Shown here in pieces: positions 35,444-44,498 of a stretch of DNA of 64,000 nucleotides (positions within the stretch are counted from its first letter, which is position 1; each line of letters begins with the position of its first letter). Source of the DNA: DALYLB01 sp964468345. Its GTDB lineage: Bacteria > Acidobacteriota > Blastocatellia > RBC074. The DNA is taken from NCBI GenBank assembly GCA_964468345.1, contig CAYXVZ010000021.1, positions 1-64,000 of the forward strand, given 5' to 3'. The position numbers were made by a program, and so were the translations under genes. The notes beneath the pieces are model-generated. The model worked only from the letters and a program-made list of their open reading frames with translations. It did not search any database and was not told the origin of the DNA.

Positions 35444-36640
35444 TCAGAATTGATTGGCCACGCGAATCTCTTCACGAAGCGTATTCGGTGGATGCAAAAT
35501 GACGGCTTCGCCTTCTCGCAGGCCATTGACAATTTCCGCTTCCTGGGAATTTCGGTGCTTGACCTCTATCGCGCGGCTGCGCGCGATTCCATTTTCAACG
35601 ACAAAAACACGCCAGGCGTCTCCCTGACGGAACAATGCGCTGAGGGGAGCTTTCAACACTTCCTGTTTTTCCCACAATACGATTTTGGCCTCAATGCGAT
35701 AGCCATCGCCGAGCGGAACCGATGGGTCTAAAAAGTCCGCGATGAGATTGACTCGTTGTTCTTCAACGCCGAGCGCGGAGATTTTTGTGAAGGCGGACGG
35801 CTCGATCATACGCACGCGCGCGGGCAGCGGGTGATCGCCGCCCCATCCTTCGATAATGACGGAAGCGCCCGGCGCGACTTTGACGGCATCCTGCGAGAGC
35901 AGATCGACCACGACTTCCATCGACGGATTGCTCAACTCGATGAGCGGGGTTCCGGCCGACACGACGCGCTCGCTTTCTTCGGCAATGCGCAGCACGCGGC
36001 CCGCGACCGGCGCGCGAACCAGCACGGGGGTGGTCGTTCCGCTCTGTCCCGCGCGTTCGATAGCGATCAGGGCGGCGCGAGCCATCTCCACATCCGCGGC
36101 GGCGGCGCGGGCACGATACTTCGCCGCTTCCAGTTGTTGCTGGCAGAGTTGATCGGCATTCCGAATGCGCTCGAACTCTTGCCGCGAAATATCGCCGGTT
36201 TCAATCAGCTTTTCCGCGCGGCGCAGGTCGCGTTTGCCTTGTTCGCATTGGGACGCAACGCGAGCGGTGTTTGCTTCGGCCTCGTTTTTCAACTGCTCCG
36301 CCGAAGCGATGCGGGCGCGCGCTTCGGCCTGTTGGCGCGGATCGAGCGGCATCAGCGGCACGGGGTCGATTCGCGCGATGACGTCGTTGACCTGTACGCC
36401 ATCTCCCCGGTGAAGCGCGATGCGCGCGAGCCGGCCGGCCACGGGAGCCCCGATCACAAAGCGATCGCGGGCCCGGGTTTTCCCATCGGCATCGAGCGTG
36501 ACGCGCATCGGACCGCACACGACGGAGGCGGTATCAACCCGGATGGTTTCGGGCCGCAGCGCGAGCACCGCCAGGTAGCCGACCGCCCCTATTGCCGCAA
36601 CGGCGAGCAGAATTCGCATCCAGGAAACTTTCTTTTTCAT
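35444..36640 (-). CDS. HlyD-type periplasmic adaptor subunit
   Basis: A 398-residue membrane-fusion protein with an N-terminal membrane anchor or signal (about 6-26). A biotinyl-lipoyl-like domain, a long Ala/Glu/Arg-rich coiled-coil hairpin (about 95-210, with AEARARIASAEQLKNEAEAN) and beta-barrel domains follow. It should bridge the inner-membrane ABC exporter to an outer-membrane channel. It is the last gene of the operon ATPase - FtsX permease - adaptor; AAGG before the ATG and only 4 bp separate it from the permease gene. No TolC gene is in this operon; the one at 48993-50381 could serve it. Confidence 0.92.
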   Translation of the reverse strand: MKKKVSWMRILLAVAAIGAVGYLAVLALRPETIRVDTASVVCGPMRVTLDADGKTRARDRFVIGAPVAGRLARIALHRGDGVQVNDVIARIDPVPLMPLDPRQQAEARARIASAEQLKNEAEANTARVASQCEQGKRDLRRAEKLIETGDISRQEFERIRNADQLCQQQLEAAKYRARAAAADVEMARAALIAIERAGQSGTTTPVLVRAPVAGRVLRIAEESERVVSAGTPLIELSNPSMEVVVDLLSQDAVKVAPGASVIIEGWGGDHPLPARVRMIEPSAFTKISALGVEEQRVNLIADFLDPSVPLGDGYRIEAKIVLWEKQEVLKAPLSALFRQGDAWRVFVVENGIARSRAIEVKHRNSQEAEIVNGLREGEAVILHPPNTLREEIRVANQF

Positions 36641-36644
36641 GGCC

Positions 36645-39011
36645 TTACTCCCTCGTTTTCAGAACCTCGACGAGATCCAGCTTTTTCAGGCGCCTTGCAA
36701 CCAGCAGCCCGGAAAACAAGGCCGCCGCAATCACGATGATCGTCGCGCGCGCCCAGGTTCGACCGCTGATGACGAGCGGCAGGCGCATCAGTTCCGTATC
36801 GATGGCCCAGGTAATCAACCAGGAAATTCCATAGCCCATCGCCCAACCGACCGGCAACGCAATCAGCGTCAGAACCGCCTGTTCGCCGAGCAGGATGACG
36901 CCGATCTCGCGAACGGTAAATCCAAGAATGCGCAGCGAGGCGAATTCCCGGGCGCGTTCAGAGAGCGCGATTCGCGCGCTGTTGTACACGACGCCGAAGG
37001 CGATAATGCAGGCAAAGAAAATCAGCGTGCCGGTCGATGTGCTCATCGTTCGCGCAATGGTCTGGTTGAAATTTTCGAGCAGCGCGCCGGGAACGATGAC
37101 GCTGCGCACGGCAGGCGTGGTTTTCAGCGTCGAGAACAGCGTCGTGCGAGACCGATCGTCGATCATCAGGTGCATTCCGCTGATAGTGCCGCCCTCGCGC
37201 ATCAGGCGGTTGAGTGACTCGATTTCCAGGTAGGCCGACATTCCGATCAGGTCGTCCACCGTTCCCGCGACGGGGATTTCGCTGACGGGGCGGGCGCCTT
37301 CGAGCAACTCGACCCGCAGCACGTCACCGGGCCGGACGCCGAGCGTGTCGGCAAGTTTTGCGCTGAGCAGCACGCCGTGGTCCGGCGGTTCATGCGCCTG
37401 GAAATCCGAATCGACAACGCGCCAGAGGTCCGCATTCTTTTCAAGGCCCATCAACGCGATGCGGCGCATTCTATGACCGTGGCGCAGGCGCGCCGGCACT
37501 GAGCGATGCGCTTCGGCGCGGATGACTCCCGGCAATCGTTCGATCTCATGTCTCGCTCCGGCCGACAGCGGTTCGTTGAAAATGACGGAGACATCTTCGC
37601 GATAGACGGCGCCGAACATCACATCGATCACCCGATCGATCGCGTCGTAATAAAGATAAAAACCGGTGACCAGCAGCGCCACGGACAGGGAAATGCCCAG
37701 ACTGCTCAACGCCGCTTTCACGGGCCGCCGCGACAGATTGCGCACGATCATTCGCAACGAAGGCGAAAGAAACAGCCCGAGGCCGGCGCGTTCGATCCAG
37801 CCGGCACGAAATCGCGCCGGCGCTTCGGGTCGCATCGCTTCGGCCGGCGGCAAATCGACCGCTCGCCGCACCGATGCCAGCGCGCCCACCGCCGCGGCCA
37901 GCAGACTGATGACGACTGCCGTCAAAATGACGCCGAGACCGGGCGAGTATCGCAGGATCGGGAAATGAAAGAATTCCGTATACAGCGCCGTGATCGTGTA
38001 TCCGAACCACCAGCCGCCGGCAATGCCGAGCAACACGCCGAGCAGAACCGCGGCAAAAGACAGTTTCAGATAATGAAATCCGATCTCGACATTGTCATAG
38101 CCAAAGGCTTTCATCACCGCGATCTGATCGCGCTCGGTGGCGACGAGGCGCGAAAGGACCAGGTGCAATAAAAAGGCCGTGACGCCGAGAAAAACGGCGG
38201 GAATGAACGTGCTCGTGACGCGCAGCTCCGCAATCTCGTTCGTGATGAAATGGTGCGAAACCTGATCCTCTCGCCCATACGCGCCGAGCGTGCCGTACGG
38301 TTCCAGCAGCGCGTCGAGCGCATCGATCACCTTTGCTTCATCGGCGCCGGGCGAGAGCGAGATCGCAACATCGTTGAACCCGCCTTCCAGATTGAATAAT
38401 GGCCCGAGCGCCTGGCGGCTCATCCAGAGCACACCGAAACGCCGGCTGTCGGGAAACATTTCTCCGCCGCCGATTTCATACACATATTCCGGCGAGAGCG
38501 CGATGCCCACAATGCGCAATTGCTCCCATCGACCATTGATGATGGCCGGGATGCGATCGCCCGGACGCAACTCATTGGCCCGGGCAAAGGCTTCGCTGAC
38601 AAGAACCTCATCGCGCTTCCCGGGCTCGATGTATCTTCCCTGTGCCAGATACAGATCATTGAGCATTGACTGGCGTTGCTCAGGAATGGAGAGGATGCGC
38701 CCGCGCGCCGGTTCGGTCACACCGGCGACATCCAGCGTCACGTTGGCCACGATGCGCGTTTGCGCCGCGCCGACGCCGGGAATGGCTTCGATCTCGGTTG
38801 CCAGCCGATCGGGCGCGCGCTTGAGATTTGCGAACACATTCGCGAATCGGTATTCGGCGTAATAAGCCGCCTGCGTCTCGAGCAGGGAAAAGTAAATGCT
38901 CCGCATCGATACGAAGGCCGCGATGCCGCAGGCAATCACCAGCGCGATGGCGATTACCTGACCGCGCAGGTGAAGCAGGTCCCGATAGAGTTTTCGATCG
39001 ATTGCACGCAT
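36645..39011 (-). CDS. ABC transporter permease with two FtsX domains
   Basis: A 788-residue inner-membrane permease of the MacB/LolE-related group. It has an N-terminal membrane segment (about 15-37), a large periplasmic part (about 40-270), a first FtsX core of three segments (about 275-385), a second segment and periplasmic loop (about 440-650) and a second FtsX core (about 655-780). Such permeases extract or export lipids, lipoproteins or drugs. The operon with an ATPase and a HlyD adaptor suggests an exporter working with an outer-membrane partner. Confidence 0.9.
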   Translation of the reverse strand: MRAIDRKLYRDLLHLRGQVIAIALVIACGIAAFVSMRSIYFSLLETQAAYYAEYRFANVFANLKRAPDRLATEIEAIPGVGAAQTRIVANVTLDVAGVTEPARGRILSIPEQRQSMLNDLYLAQGRYIEPGKRDEVLVSEAFARANELRPGDRIPAIINGRWEQLRIVGIALSPEYVYEIGGGEMFPDSRRFGVLWMSRQALGPLFNLEGGFNDVAISLSPGADEAKVIDALDALLEPYGTLGAYGREDQVSHHFITNEIAELRVTSTFIPAVFLGVTAFLLHLVLSRLVATERDQIAVMKAFGYDNVEIGFHYLKLSFAAVLLGVLLGIAGGWWFGYTITALYTEFFHFPILRYSPGLGVILTAVVISLLAAAVGALASVRRAVDLPPAEAMRPEAPARFRAGWIERAGLGLFLSPSLRMIVRNLSRRPVKAALSSLGISLSVALLVTGFYLYYDAIDRVIDVMFGAVYREDVSVIFNEPLSAGARHEIERLPGVIRAEAHRSVPARLRHGHRMRRIALMGLEKNADLWRVVDSDFQAHEPPDHGVLLSAKLADTLGVRPGDVLRVELLEGARPVSEIPVAGTVDDLIGMSAYLEIESLNRLMREGGTISGMHLMIDDRSRTTLFSTLKTTPAVRSVIVPGALLENFNQTIARTMSTSTGTLIFFACIIAFGVVYNSARIALSERAREFASLRILGFTVREIGVILLGEQAVLTLIALPVGWAMGYGISWLITWAIDTELMRLPLVISGRTWARATIIVIAAALFSGLLVARRLKKLDLVEVLKTRE

Positions 39012-39017
39012 CGATTC

Positions 39018-39755
39018 TCACCATTGCAGGTCGCCCGGACGCGCCTTGGTCGCGTTTCGGTGAATTTCCACAATCTGCCCGCTGCCCAGTCGGATCACAC
39101 GATCGGCCATCGCGGCAATCGCGGCGTTGTGCGTGATCACGGCCGTCGTCGTCCCCAGATTTTGATTGACGTGTTCGAGGACTTCGAGCACCAGCTTTCC
39201 CGTGTTGAAATCCAGCGCGCCTGTCGGCTCGTCGCACAAGAGCACATCGGGCCGCTTGGCGATGGCGCGCGCAATTGCGACACGCTGCTGTTCGCCGCCC
39301 GAGAGCTGTGCGGGAAAGTGGTGCAGCCGCTCGCCGAGGCCCACCAGTTTCAGGGCTTCTTCGGCCGGCATCGGGTTGTCCGAGATTTCCGTGATCAACT
39401 CCACGTTTTCGAGCGCGGTCAGGCTGGGAATCAGATTGTAGAATTGAAAGACAAATCCGACGTGCTCGCGTCGAAAGCGCGTCAGTTCCCGCTCATCCGC
39501 CGCCACCAGATCATGATCTCGAAAGATGACCCGTCCGCTGCTCGGCGTATCGAGCCCGCCCAGAATATTCAAAATCGTCGATTTGCCCGATCCTGATGGC
39601 CCGAGCAGCACAACGAACTCGCCCTCGTACAATTCGAGATCGACCGAGCGCAGCGCATGCACCTCGACTTCGCCCATGTGATAAACCTTCGATAACCCGA
39701 CGGCCTGAAAAACCGCCGGGGCTTGTTGCCTGGGAATTGTATTGACCGCATTCAT
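39018..39755 (-). CDS. ABC transporter ATP-binding protein (MacB/LolD type)
   Basis: A 245-residue ATPase with Walker A GPSGSGKST near residue 52, signature LSGGEQQRVAIA, Walker B VLLCDEPTGALD and switch His in VITHNAA. It is the first gene of the exporter operon and ends 6 bp before the FtsX permease start, so the products should assemble. Upstream lies a 1.1-kb gene-free region rich in inverted repeats. Confidence 0.92.
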   Translation of the reverse strand: MNAVNTIPRQQAPAVFQAVGLSKVYHMGEVEVHALRSVDLELYEGEFVVLLGPSGSGKSTILNILGGLDTPSSGRVIFRDHDLVAADERELTRFRREHVGFVFQFYNLIPSLTALENVELITEISDNPMPAEEALKLVGLGERLHHFPAQLSGGEQQRVAIARAIAKRPDVLLCDEPTGALDFNTGKLVLEVLEHVNQNLGTTTAVITHNAAIAAMADRVIRLGSGQIVEIHRNATKARPGDLQW

Positions 39756-39969
39756 GGCTCAATGACCTGCGTTATTTGCCCCACACTGAAATGGAGCAAG
39801 AGAAGTGCCAAGGGAAAATTACGCCGGCAGCACGATTTCGCAGGCAAATTTACGAACTCGATGGGGATTCCAACCCTGCTGTGGCCCGATGAACGAGCTA
39901 AAAGAGAAAGGGGAAATCTTCTTTGTACTTCCGGGAGAGAATTCTCCCAAGGAGTGATTCAGGTGCACA

Positions 39970-40160
39970 GCCCACGGATGTGGGCGGCGGAATGTAGCCC
40001 AGGGCGCAGGCGAAGCCGCAGCCCTGGGCCTGTGTCAAGTAAAGCCCGAAGCCCACGGATGTGGGCGACAGTTGGTTGGCCAAAGTCTGTCGCCCACATC
40101 CGTGGGCTCGCGTTTATTTCTCAATTTCCCCAGGGTTCGCGCTGCGCGCTTCACCCTGGG
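39970..40160. repeat. Cluster of GCCCACGGATGTGGGC and CCCAGGG hairpins
   Basis: GCCCAC-GGAT-GTGGGC occurs at 39970-39985 and again at 40051-40066. The second copy, extended to GCCCACGGATGTGGGCGACA and one more base, is repeated inverted at 40087-40107 (21-bp perfect arms). Between and after them GCCCAGGGC / GCCCTGGGC (39997-40029) and CCCAGGG / CCCTGGG (40129-40160) form further stems. The layout of alternating hairpins resembles REP/BIME elements. Confidence 0.85.
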
Positions 40161-40267
40161 CTACAATCCGCCGCTCGCATCCGCGAGCTGTTGATCGCTT
40201 CTTCTTGGTGAATTTTTCTATTGCTCTATTCACAGAGCAGCCCTTGTGGCCGCAACCAAACAAGGAA

Positions 40268-40369
40268 TTCATTTTCCATATCTCATCGCTCATTTCTCAT
40301 TGGTCATCGGTTTGTCCACGGATCAATCGATGACCAATGAGAAATGAGCGATGAGATATGGAAAATGAA
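40268..40369. repeat. Perfect 42-bp inverted repeat, 18-nt loop
   Basis: Arms 40268-40309 and 40328-40369 are exact reverse complements. They consist of the words GATGACCAATGAG, AAATGAGC, GATGAGATATGG and AAAATG. It lies within the 1.1-kb divergent region, about 490 bp before the DUF4394 gene, with no T-tract suggesting a terminator. Confidence 0.95.
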
Positions 40370-40859
40370 AAAACGTTGCGATCCAAAGAGAGATTTTCTT
40401 GCTCAAATAACAAGATGTTGCGACTTTGTTTCACAGAGAGGTTCAGAGAATTATAAAAATTGAGGGTCTTGATTTCGAATATTCATTATGATTTCATTCA
40501 GATCCCCAAGATTCCTTACCTGCAATACCAATCCCCGTTTGATCTGCAACCTGGTGCCCTTCAATTGCGACAGCACGTGGGACTGTCCTGGCTGGAAGTA
40601 CTATATCGCGCTTAGAGCCCGGAATAAGCGCCCTTCTGAATGGTCCGTCTCGCAATCTGGAGCCGGAAATCCGTATTTGATCTCTGATGGTGCCAAATCC
40701 AAAGAGCCAGAAATGGTATAGGCCGAAGTCTGTCTGATCGCCGCTGTTGCGATTGGAGAGGCCGAGTTTCTATCGTGCCGAGGGCGAGTCGCCATCGGAT
40801 GGGATACGTGTGTCCGCGTGAGAGAAGCGGGCGGCCATCCGCATCGGAGAGAAGAGACT

Positions 40860-42203
40860 GTGAAAGTAACAGACATGAAAAAGACGTTCACGGAGTTGAC
40901 ATTTGCCATGCTCGCGCTGGTCGGCATTTTGTCCTATGGATACTGGAGAAACGACTCGGCGCAGGCGCAAAGCATCACGCTGCCGAATACAAGTATTTAT
41001 TTTCTGACCACGGATAACACAATCTATGTCTTGACGCCCGGCACGAACCGGCCCAGGAAACTGGTGAAAGTCCGCAAGCTCGACGGAGCGCTGATCGGCA
41101 TCGACTTCCGTCCCGCGGAGGCGAATGCGAACGTCGTCTACGGACTGACGGACACGGGGCAGATTTACACGATCAGTCTCGCCGCGGGGAGCCTGGGAGA
41201 AGCGACGCCCGTCAGCAAGCTTTCGCCGCGCTTTGCCGGGGGATTCCAGGCATTGATGGATTTCAATCCGGTCGTGAATGCGGTGCGCGTCATCGGCAGC
41301 AACGATCAGAACTTCGCCGCCGTCAATTCGAATGGAAACCTGAATGTCACGGCAGTGCAGACGAAGCTTGCCTATGATCCCAAGGATGTGAACGCGGGCG
41401 TCGATCCGAACATCACGGCCGGCGGGTATACGAATAACTTCGCGGGCGCGGCGAATACTTTGTTTTACATGATCGATTACGATCTCGATACCTTTGTGAC
41501 GATCTCTTCGATCAGCGCAACGGGCAGCTCAAATACGGGCGGCGGGCAGTTACAGACAATCGGGCCGATCGTCGATACGACCGGCGCGCCCATCAATTTT
41601 GCATCGGTTGCGGGCATCGATGTGTACACCGATGCGAATAGGGTGAACACCCTGGTCGCGGTCAACGGACAGACGCTGTACACCATCGATCTCGCCCAGC
41701 TCACGCCGGGCCTCGCATTGGGGACGACGCAGAAGGTGATCGCAAAAGGCGTGGGGATGATTCCGATGGATGGCGAGATTCGCTCGACCGACAGCTTTAT
41801 CGATGTCGCCATTCCCGTGGCGAATGTGGCGCCGCCGCCGGCCGCGCCGCCGACCGCTACGCCGACGCCCACGCCGGCTGCCGGTCCGCGCTGCACGGTG
41901 GATTTTCGCTCGATCCCGGAAGCAGGCGGAAAATTCCGCTCGCAGGTATCGATTCGCAATAACACAGGATCGGATTTCAATCCCTGGGAACTGACCTTTT
42001 CCTTTGGCAGCGGCCAGGTGATCGCGAATGCGACCAGTGCCACGGTCAAACAGAAAGGCGCGGCCGTTCGAATCAATGGCTCGCCGGTAAACGCCCGGCT
42101 GGCCAATGGCGGAACGGTGAGCTTCCGCCTCGACGGCGAATCGAAGGGCAGCAATGCGCCGCCCGTCAATTTTTCGTTGAACGGAACGCCGTGTAACAAG
42201 TAA
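40860..42203 (+). CDS. Exported DUF4394 protein with a CBM2-like C-terminal domain
   Basis: A 447-residue secreted protein. A signal peptide (about 12-35, ending AQA) leads into a DUF4394 beta-propeller-like domain (about 38-310: YFLTTDNTIYVL, GLTDTGQIYTI, NPVVNAVRVIGSN). A Pro-Thr linker (TATPTPTPA, about 330-340) then joins a C-terminal domain (345-446). That domain matches carbohydrate-binding module 2: Cys at each end, the core Trp in NPWELTF, and SLNGTPC at the end. The three surface Trp that bind cellulose in CBM2 are replaced (GGKF, NATS, SPVN), so it probably binds another ligand or only folds. GTG is taken as start because GAAGAG lies upstream; ATG at 40875 is the alternative. Confidence 0.82.
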   Translation: MKVTDMKKTFTELTFAMLALVGILSYGYWRNDSAQAQSITLPNTSIYFLTTDNTIYVLTPGTNRPRKLVKVRKLDGALIGIDFRPAEANANVVYGLTDTGQIYTISLAAGSLGEATPVSKLSPRFAGGFQALMDFNPVVNAVRVIGSNDQNFAAVNSNGNLNVTAVQTKLAYDPKDVNAGVDPNITAGGYTNNFAGAANTLFYMIDYDLDTFVTISSISATGSSNTGGGQLQTIGPIVDTTGAPINFASVAGIDVYTDANRVNTLVAVNGQTLYTIDLAQLTPGLALGTTQKVIAKGVGMIPMDGEIRSTDSFIDVAIPVANVAPPPAAPPTATPTPTPAAGPRCTVDFRSIPEAGGKFRSQVSIRNNTGSDFNPWELTFSFGSGQVIANATSATVKQKGAAVRINGSPVNARLANGGTVSFRLDGESKGSNAPPVNFSLNGTPCNK

Positions 42204-42211
42204 TTCCAATA

Positions 42212-42284
42212 AACCGCCAAGAAGCCAGGAGCGCCAGGAGAAGAAGAGGATTCTTCTCCTGGCGCTCCTGGCTTCTTGGCGGTT
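42212..42284. repeat. Perfect 34-bp inverted repeat, 5-nt loop
   Basis: Arms 42212-42245 and 42251-42284 are exact reverse complements around GAGGA. They are built of CCAAGAAGCCAGG, AGCGCCAGG and AGAAGAA words. It starts 9 bp after the DUF4394 stop, in the tandem gap before the CNNM gene, so it could end or stabilise the DUF4394 transcript. Confidence 0.95.
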
Positions 42285-42392
42285 CAAGCAGAAATTCTTT
42301 TTCTCTTTGCCTTTTCCGTTTACTATTCCATCCATCGCAAACAAATTCATTGGATAAACGAACGTGCGTGCACGGAGGAGGCGGTTTCCCAT

Positions 42393-43700
42393 ATGGGTGG
42401 AATCGGGCTAGAAGTCATCTTTATTTTCCTGCTGTTGATCGCCAACGGCCTGTTCTCGATGTCGGAAATGGCCGTTGTATCGGCCCGCAAGGCGCGATTG
42501 CAGAAGCGCGCGGAGGATGGCGAGAAGGGCGCGCGGGCCGCTCTCGATCTGGCCGAGAACCCGGGGACGTTTCTCTCGACCGTGCAGGTGGGCATTACGC
42601 TGGTCGGCATTCTGGCCGGCGCGTTCGGCGGCGCAAGCATTTCGGAAAAGATCGCTCCGATGCTTAAAGCTTACCCCCAGATCGAACCCTATGCCGACAA
42701 CTTGAGTTTCGGATTGGTCGTGCTGGTGATCACATATTTATCGCTGGTGATCGGCGAATTGATTCCGAAACGGCTGGCCTTGCACAGTCCAGAAAGCATT
42801 GCGACCCGGATGGCTCCGCCAATGAAATGGATTTCCATGGTGACCTCGCCGCTCGTGCGCATTCTGGAAGCCTCCACCAATGGCGTGCTGCGCCTGTTCG
42901 GACTGCGTGAATCCGATGAGCCCCCCGTGACGGAAGACGAGATCAAAGTTCTGATCGAGCAGGGAATTCATGCCGGCGTTTTCGAAGAGGCCGAGCGCGA
43001 CCTGATCGACCGCACCTTTCATCTCGGCGATCGCCGCGTCAGCGAATTGATGGTGCCGCGGCCCGATGTCGTCTTCCTCGATCTGGACGATCCGCTCGAT
43101 GTGATCAAGGAGATGATTCGCAATAACCGCTATTCGCGCTATCCGGTCATTCGGGGGACTTCGGACAACATCATCGGCATCGTGCGCGCAAAGGATTTGC
43201 TCGCGGAAGAACTGGCCCAGTCTCCTTTCGATCTCAATGCCCGTCTTGCGCCGCCGCTTTACTTTCCGGATTCCATGCCGGCCTTCAAGGCGATCGAACG
43301 ATTTAAAGCCTCGCGCCGTCACATGGCCATCATCATCGATGAGCACGGCGGCATCGAGGGCGTGTTGACCGTCAACGATATTCTGGACGCGCTCGTGGGA
43401 GATATCCCCTCGATGGACGAACAGGAAGAGCGGCCGGTCGTGCAGCGCGAAGACGGCTCTTATCTGCTCGATGGGTCCCTGCCGGTGCACGACATCAAAA
43501 AAACGCTCGACCTGAAGCATCTGCCCCATGAAGAAGACGGCGCCTATCAAACCCTCGGCGGATTTGTCATGACGAGATTGGGGCGACTGCCGGGCGTTGG
43601 AGACTGCATGGAATATGCAGGGTGGAAATTTGAGGTTGTCGATATGGATCGCCGCCGCGTGGATAAGGTGATGGTCTCAAAGCTTCCGTCTGAAGACTGA
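42393..43700 (+). CDS. CNNM/CorC (HlyC/CorC) family transporter
   Basis: A 435-residue protein of the CNNM/CorC family, linked to magnesium or cobalt efflux. The N-terminal CNNM domain (about 1-195) has four membrane segments (LEVIFIFLLLIANGLFSMSE, GITLVGILAGAF and on). A CBS pair (about 215-335, with MVPRPDVVFLD and IIIDEHGGIEGVLT) and a CorC_HlyC domain (about 345-430) follow. The start is the ATG preceded by GGAGGAGG; the frame runs upstream into the inverted repeat without similarity. It is convergent with the PAP2 gene. Confidence 0.92.
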   Translation: MGGIGLEVIFIFLLLIANGLFSMSEMAVVSARKARLQKRAEDGEKGARAALDLAENPGTFLSTVQVGITLVGILAGAFGGASISEKIAPMLKAYPQIEPYADNLSFGLVVLVITYLSLVIGELIPKRLALHSPESIATRMAPPMKWISMVTSPLVRILEASTNGVLRLFGLRESDEPPVTEDEIKVLIEQGIHAGVFEEAERDLIDRTFHLGDRRVSELMVPRPDVVFLDLDDPLDVIKEMIRNNRYSRYPVIRGTSDNIIGIVRAKDLLAEELAQSPFDLNARLAPPLYFPDSMPAFKAIERFKASRRHMAIIIDEHGGIEGVLTVNDILDALVGDIPSMDEQEERPVVQREDGSYLLDGSLPVHDIKKTLDLKHLPHEEDGAYQTLGGFVMTRLGRLPGVGDCMEYAGWKFEVVDMDRRRVDKVMVSKLPSED

Positions 43701-43721
43701 GGATATTCGAGAGCTGCGGAG

Positions 43722-43847
43722 CATATTTCATATGAAATATGGCATATGAAATATGGCATATGAAATATGGCATATGAAATACGGCATATGAAATATGGCA
43801 TATGAAATACGGCATATGGCATATGACATATGACATATGAAATATGA
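43722..43847. repeat. Tandem 14-bp self-complementary array (GGCATATGAAATAT)
   Basis: About eight units of the type GGCATATGAAATAT or GGCATATGAAATAC run from the end of the CNNM gene to the stop codon of the convergent PAP2 gene. Each unit contains the palindrome CATATG, and the first 20 bp CATATTTCATATGAAATATG form a perfect palindrome, so any unit can pair with any other. It is very AT-rich compared with its surroundings. Confidence 0.93.
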
Positions 43848-44483
43848 TTATGGCTTCACCAGCACCCGCACCAGCAGCAGCGTCCAGACCAGGCTGATCA
43901 GCCATCCGCCGAGAATATCGCTGGGCCAGTGCGCGCCGAGCGCGACTCGCGCGCTGCCGCCGAGCACGAGAATCCCGCCGCAAAGCACGAGGCTGAGCAT
44001 GCGCGCCTTGCTGCCCAGGCGATGCCACGCCAAAATCGCCAGCGTGCCGAAAAGAGAAAAGTAAATCAGCGCATGCCCCGAGGGAAAGGAAAAGCCCGTC
44101 GGCGCGCCGGTGACATGAATCAGAATCGGCGAAGGCCGCGGGCGCATTGCAAGAGATTTCAAGCGTGCTTCGAAAAGCCACACGAAACCGTAACTGAGCG
44201 GAAGGATCAACATGCCGCGCATCCCGGCCCAGCGCCAGGCCAGCGTCATCGCGGCCGCAAGCAGGACGAGATTGGTCGGATAACTTACGCTATTGGTGAT
44301 CAGCCGCGCCCATTGCAGACTATCGCCCACCAGAGCTTGGATCCCGCGAGCCAGCGCCACATCGCCGGGAAAAAAGGCATATCTTCCCGCTGCTACGATC
44401 GCAAGGATGGCCAGCGTGAGCAGAAGCAGCCAAAGGATCCATCCTTTGGCATCGCGGCGAGAGCGATATTCACTTAAATCCAT
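43848..44483 (-). CDS. PAP2-family membrane phosphatase
   Basis: A 211-residue inner-membrane phosphatase with about five hydrophobic segments. The three catalytic motifs of the acid phosphatase PAP2 family are present: KSLAMRPRP (about 109-117), PSGHA (about 133) and SARVALGAHWPSD (about 176-188). Substrates in the family include phosphatidate, undecaprenyl pyrophosphate and phosphatidylglycerophosphate; which applies is not visible. It follows the membrane-fusion protein gene by 15 bp and probably ends the efflux operon. Confidence 0.92.
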   Translation of the reverse strand: MDLSEYRSRRDAKGWILWLLLLTLAILAIVAAGRYAFFPGDVALARGIQALVGDSLQWARLITNSVSYPTNLVLLAAAMTLAWRWAGMRGMLILPLSYGFVWLFEARLKSLAMRPRPSPILIHVTGAPTGFSFPSGHALIYFSLFGTLAILAWHRLGSKARMLSLVLCGGILVLGGSARVALGAHWPSDILGGWLISLVWTLLLVRVLVKP

Positions 44484-44498
44484 GTGACATCTCGGGGC

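Larger units (their letters stand above)
39756..40859. other. 1.1-kb region without a supportable gene
   Basis: Between the divergent ABC exporter operon and the DUF4394 gene no reading frame has support from composition, ribosome site or family similarity. A 77-codon frame at 40488-40721 was considered and not called. The region holds two repeat clusters (39970-40160 and 40268-40369), listed separately, and should contain the promoters of both flanking genes. Confidence 0.6.

Noticed and set aside
40488..40721. A 77-codon frame in the 1.1-kb gene-free region
   Set aside because: No ribosome site, no recognisable family and ordinary intergenic composition; support was judged too weak.
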